Shown here: positions 60,775 through 64,000 of the stretch, piece after piece
Layout: every line of letters begins with the position of its first letter
Numbering within the stretch: position 1 is the stretch's first letter
Assembly: GCA_963691705.1 (NCBI GenBank)
Contig: OY829538.1
Span: forward strand, 50,123,151-50,187,150
Origin: Viola odorata
Taxonomy: Eukaryota; Streptophyta; Magnoliopsida; Malpighiales; Violaceae
Reading direction: 5' to 3'
DNA: 64,000 bases
Made by a program: the position numbers and the translations under genes
Notes under the pieces: generated by a model
The model's input: only the letters and a program-made list of their open reading frames with translations
Told to the model about the DNA's origin: nothing
Database searches by the model: none

Positions 60775-61662
60775 AGTATTAGAATTTGAATATATATAAC
60801 TAGAAAATTAGGGTATGTGTACAAAGTTGGGTTGAGAATTAAAATTAATCATTAAGAAATTAATTCAGAGACCAAAAAAAAGTAATAATAGAGGTAAGTC
60901 CAATTAGACAATTTTAAGTACGAAATTTAATTTATCATTCACAGTAGATCACAAAAAAATCACTAAAAGGAGTAATTATATAGACTTTAGTTGAAAAAAT
61001 TTACGAACACATAAAGAAATATGAGATTCGATAAATGTAGTGGTTTGATTGATTTTTTTTTTTACAAACAGAGGGACTAAATTAATCATTAAGTAATAGA
61101 GGTAAGATCAATCAAGCCATTAATTAAGCACAACATTTGATTCATCATTCATAGTTGGTTGTATAAAAATTATTAGACAATATACAAAAATAGAAAGAAA
61201 TATGAGATTCCATAAATGCAAAGGTTTGATTGAATTTTTTTTACGAACACGGTAACTAAATTAATCATTAAATAATATAGATAAAATAAATCAGACAATT
61301 TTAAGCACCGACTTGATTCATCATTGATAGTAAATTATATAAAAATTATTAGAAAGATAATGATGTAGGGTTTAATTTGACAAAATTTACAATTAGGCAA
61401 AAAATATGAGATCCATAATAGAGTTACTTGGTGCAGAACCAAAATTCCAATTGAGCCGCGCAATTCTTTCACAGAACAACGCCGTTTGTGTTGAGTTTGG
61501 TATCAGTAGCTAGTGGCAGGGACCAAGAAGCAATCATGAGGGTGGGTCTTAAAGTTCCCTCACTTTTTTGTATAGTTGTCGACCATTCTTAAATATTTTC
61601 CACCTGCAAGTTATTAGAGTTAATATGCAAAGCGCATGAAATTCATATTTGGCACTTCAAGT

Positions 61663-63350
61663 TGTGTAAATCTAAGCAAATAAAATCACATACACAAAAA
61701 GAACACAAAAAATTTAGAGTGATTCGGCAATTCACACACCTACTTCATTTTAATCCATTATTAACTGTGATTACAATCAATAATTTCTCATACCCTGAAC
61801 CTAATTACACCCAAAATATCTCTCAACATATTACGCTCTACCTCGATATAAAATCCCTCAACCTCACACTTGCTCTATTGCTTGTTCTCTTACAAATATG
61901 ATTTTTCTCACTCACCAAAACTACTGCCGCACTCCTTTACTTTTTCCAAACCGCATAACTATATATATGGTTAAATAACAGACTTCCCTAACTACTTCCC
62001 AACCAATCAAATAACTAAAGTCATCCTAAATAAATAAATAAATAAAATAATAATCTCCACCTTCGTTTTAATTTGATCTAACTATTTTTTTCCCCAAGTG
62101 CGTATTCATGAATTCCACAAGTCCACTCATCTTGATCCACAATTGTTTCACTCTTTTGTACCTTGGTGCATACAAATTGTACTTTCCACGAGTCATAAAA
62201 GCAAATCCGACCTTCCTCTCAACAATTTTCTTCCCAATTATCATATGACTACATGCTTCAGAATGTGCTCCACCTCCAACTGCATTCCCCATCAACTTGT
62301 ACAAATTACTCTTGTAATTCAATTCACCCTTCATTATCACGATTCACTAGAGAACCTTCTTCCATGATTCACTCGAGAACCTTCAACAATTAATGCATTT
62401 TCACTATTGATATTGTTTGACTCTCCCAACCATTTAATGTTATGTAGTAAAACAGTAGTCACATCAACTAGTTTCAATTCTGTCTCCAGCTATTATTTTT
62501 TGCACAAAGGGTCTTAATGATTTAGACAAAGATGACAGTAAGATAAATGTCTTCTCTTCCTCTTGTATCTTTTCTCCACCAGTAGTGACATTCGCTACTA
62601 ATCTTTTAAACTCGGAAAGATCTTTCTGTATTATAGTCCATTCATCCATTCTTAAGGTATACAAATCGAACTTTAAACTCAAATAAGTTATTGACTTTGA
62701 AGCATAAATACATGTTAACATTTCCCAAATACCCTGCGGTGTCTTCTCGTCCAAGACATTGTATTTAACACTAGGGATGAGTGCCAATCGAATTTGACTT
62801 ACTGTATTTTTATGAATTTCATTCCAATTTGGATTGAGAGCAACATCCAGTCCTTGAATTGTTAGAACATCCACCATCGTGCTTTGCCAAAGAGCAAAAT
62901 CATTTGTAGACACATCTGACATGTGATGAGGCTTCCCCAAGCGAACCTTGAGCTATGCTACCAATTATTGTGTAAATCTAAGCAAATAAAAGCACACGCA
63001 CAAAAGAACACAAAAAAATTTAGATTGACTCGGCAACTCACACGCCTACTTCACTACTATTGCAATCAATAATTCTCTCAAACCTTAAACCCAACTACAC
63101 CCAAAATATATCTTGGTATACTACGCTCCACTTCAATACAAAATCCCTCAACTTCACACTTGCTCTACTACTAGTTCTTTAAAAAAAACATGTTTTTGCC
63201 CACTCACCACAACTAATGCCGCACTCCTTTACTTTTTCCAAGCCGCATAACTATATATATGACATATGTAGGTTAAATAACATACTGCTCTAACTATCTC
63301 CCAACCAATCAAATAATTAAAGTCACCCTAAATAAATAAATGAAATAACA
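61663..63350 (-). mobile_element. short Ty1/copia element with two LTRs and only gag
   Basis: Two direct repeats of about 385 bp, 61663-62050 and 62969-63350, both start TGTGTAAATCTAAGC on the plus strand. Between them on the minus strand lie a degenerate tRNA-Met-type primer site (TTGGTAGCATAGCTC, next to 62969), a gag fragment, and 'aaggtggag' before the other LTR as the polypurine tract. The element is about 1.7 kb and lacks pol. Flanking pentamers do not match, so boundaries or history remain uncertain. Confidence 0.75.
62464..62940 (-). pseudogene. copia gag fragment
   Basis: The 158-residue reading frame includes FALWQSTMVDVL, a GIWEMLTCIYASKS stretch and LSEFKRLVANV, typical of the UBN2-type gag of copia elements. 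It ends at a stop at 62464 and no zinc knuckle or protease follows. Another minus-strand stretch at 62068-62340 (GGAHSEACSH, GKKIVERKVGF) may be the decayed 3' end of the element. Confidence 0.75.
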
Positions 63351-64000
63351 TTTTAGAACAAGATAGGACAATGTGCATCCTTATTTCATGAGGATCATTG
63401 CATGATTGGCAGCGTGAAGGAGTGTTTGTAATTCTTTTGATAAGATTAGTTCGTACAACAAGACTATCTCATACTTGATACGATCCTAATAGTCTAATAT
63501 GCGTTTGAATTGTTTTGAACTAGTTTAAGGCTTAGATTTCGCGCGGAAGATAGATATGACTCGACAAGTACGAGCTTAGACCTGTTAACAACCTGTGTTA
63601 ACCAACCTAATCGATTTCAAGCGAGGTTCTTGATTGATATTAGACCTATATTCAACCCGTGAATATCAACCTAAGAGAAACAATTAATGGAATCGAAATT
63701 TCCTGTCTTACTTGCAATCAACTCAAGCTTTCGGGACTCTTATTGGAACAAGGTTCGCAAAGGAACAAAGAGTAAATACTCTCAAAGACACAGTCTCAAT
63801 TTATCAATTAATCAAAGGTTTTTTTACAATGAGCCAATGCGGCTCTATTTATACTAAAACTAAAACCAACTCGAAATAAAACTACACTTCTATTCAAGCA
63901 ATAACTCTAATTATCCATCTAACTAAAATATAAATATAAATAAACATATTCCAGAAGCTTCAAGAGGTTTCCGCATGATCGAGCCTTGATATGGGCCGAT
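63351..64000. other. right edge, no gene seen
   Basis: No coding region is recognised. 63480-63990 contains 'gcctatttatac'-like and regularly spaced pyrimidine/purine stretches that could be part of an antisense LTR running off the window, but no second end is visible. Confidence 0.35.

Larger units (their letters stand above)
46555..61440. repeat. AT-rich irregular tandem repeat split by the Athila-like element
   Basis: Diverged units of about 180-240 bp contain 'tttac', 'tatgaaat/tatgagat', 'ataaatg', 'gtttgatt' and 'attaatcattaa'. One unit lies at 46555-46760 and others start near 60840, 61080 and 61260. The 13.8-kb retrotransposon 46992-60774 is inserted between the halves. No coding potential. 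The function, if any, is unknown. Confidence 0.55.

Noticed and set aside
61658..63355. TSD for the short copia element
   Set aside because: The flanking pentamers (caagt and tttta) do not match, so no TSD is claimed.
1..64000. Search for a novel multi-gene system, CRISPR array, rRNA, tRNA gene or prokaryotic-style operon
   Set aside because: All substantial coding sequence is explained by three ordinary plant genes, gene relics and known transposon classes. No regular spacer array, RNA polymerase III boxes in tRNA spacing or rRNA sequence was recognised.

Overview
The window is nuclear DNA of a flowering plant, almost certainly a eudicot and possibly an asterid. The evidence is GT-AG introns, a TPS-a type terpene synthase, HESO1 and clade-A PP2C genes, and Athila-like, copia, LINE, Mutator-like, hAT-like and Stowaway-like elements. 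The lineage below eudicot is inference. Three genes have intact coding frames, all on the minus strand: a seven-exon sesquiterpene synthase (12090-16200, predicted 553 aa), a HESO1-type RNA uridylyltransferase (31465-35820, predicted 475 aa) and a clade-A PP2C phosphatase (43657-45208, predicted 408 aa). I assembled the exons by hand from splice signals, and the reading phase holds across every junction.

Layout. 1-7640 is the 3' part of a Ty3/gypsy Athila-like element entering from the left. It carries three antisense solo LTRs, each with a target-site duplication (TSD), and it ends against a scrap of terpene synthase exon 5. 7837-10734 is a dead methyltransferase (PMT/QUA2-type) pseudogene split by another solo LTR. 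10766-11607 is a tandem repeat that has amplified the edge of a terpene synthase exon. 12090-16200 is the intact terpene synthase, with a Mutator-like element 269 bp upstream of its ATG that has itself taken a LINE insertion. 20761-21462 is a hAT-like element. 21686-27846 is a tandem terpene synthase duplicate, now a pseudogene, broken by a Stowaway MITE and a Mutator-like element. 28825-30233 is a third Mutator-like element. HESO1 follows, then gene-poor AT-rich DNA with a copia relic, then PP2C with ACGT/ABRE-type sites upstream. 46992-60774 is a structurally complete Athila-like element: matching LTRs, TSD AGTAT, tRNA-Asp-type primer site, broken gag-pol, a second broken ORF and a nested solo LTR. 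61663-63350 is a small two-LTR copia derivative.

How the parts relate. The terpene synthase locus is a small tandem cluster (one intact gene, one pseudogene, two scraps) decaying under repeated transposon insertion. HESO1 (small-RNA 3' uridylation) and PP2C (abscisic acid signalling) are unrelated single-copy-looking neighbours. I found no unknown multi-gene system. The most informative content is the datable nesting history and the effect of transposons on the terpene synthase cluster.
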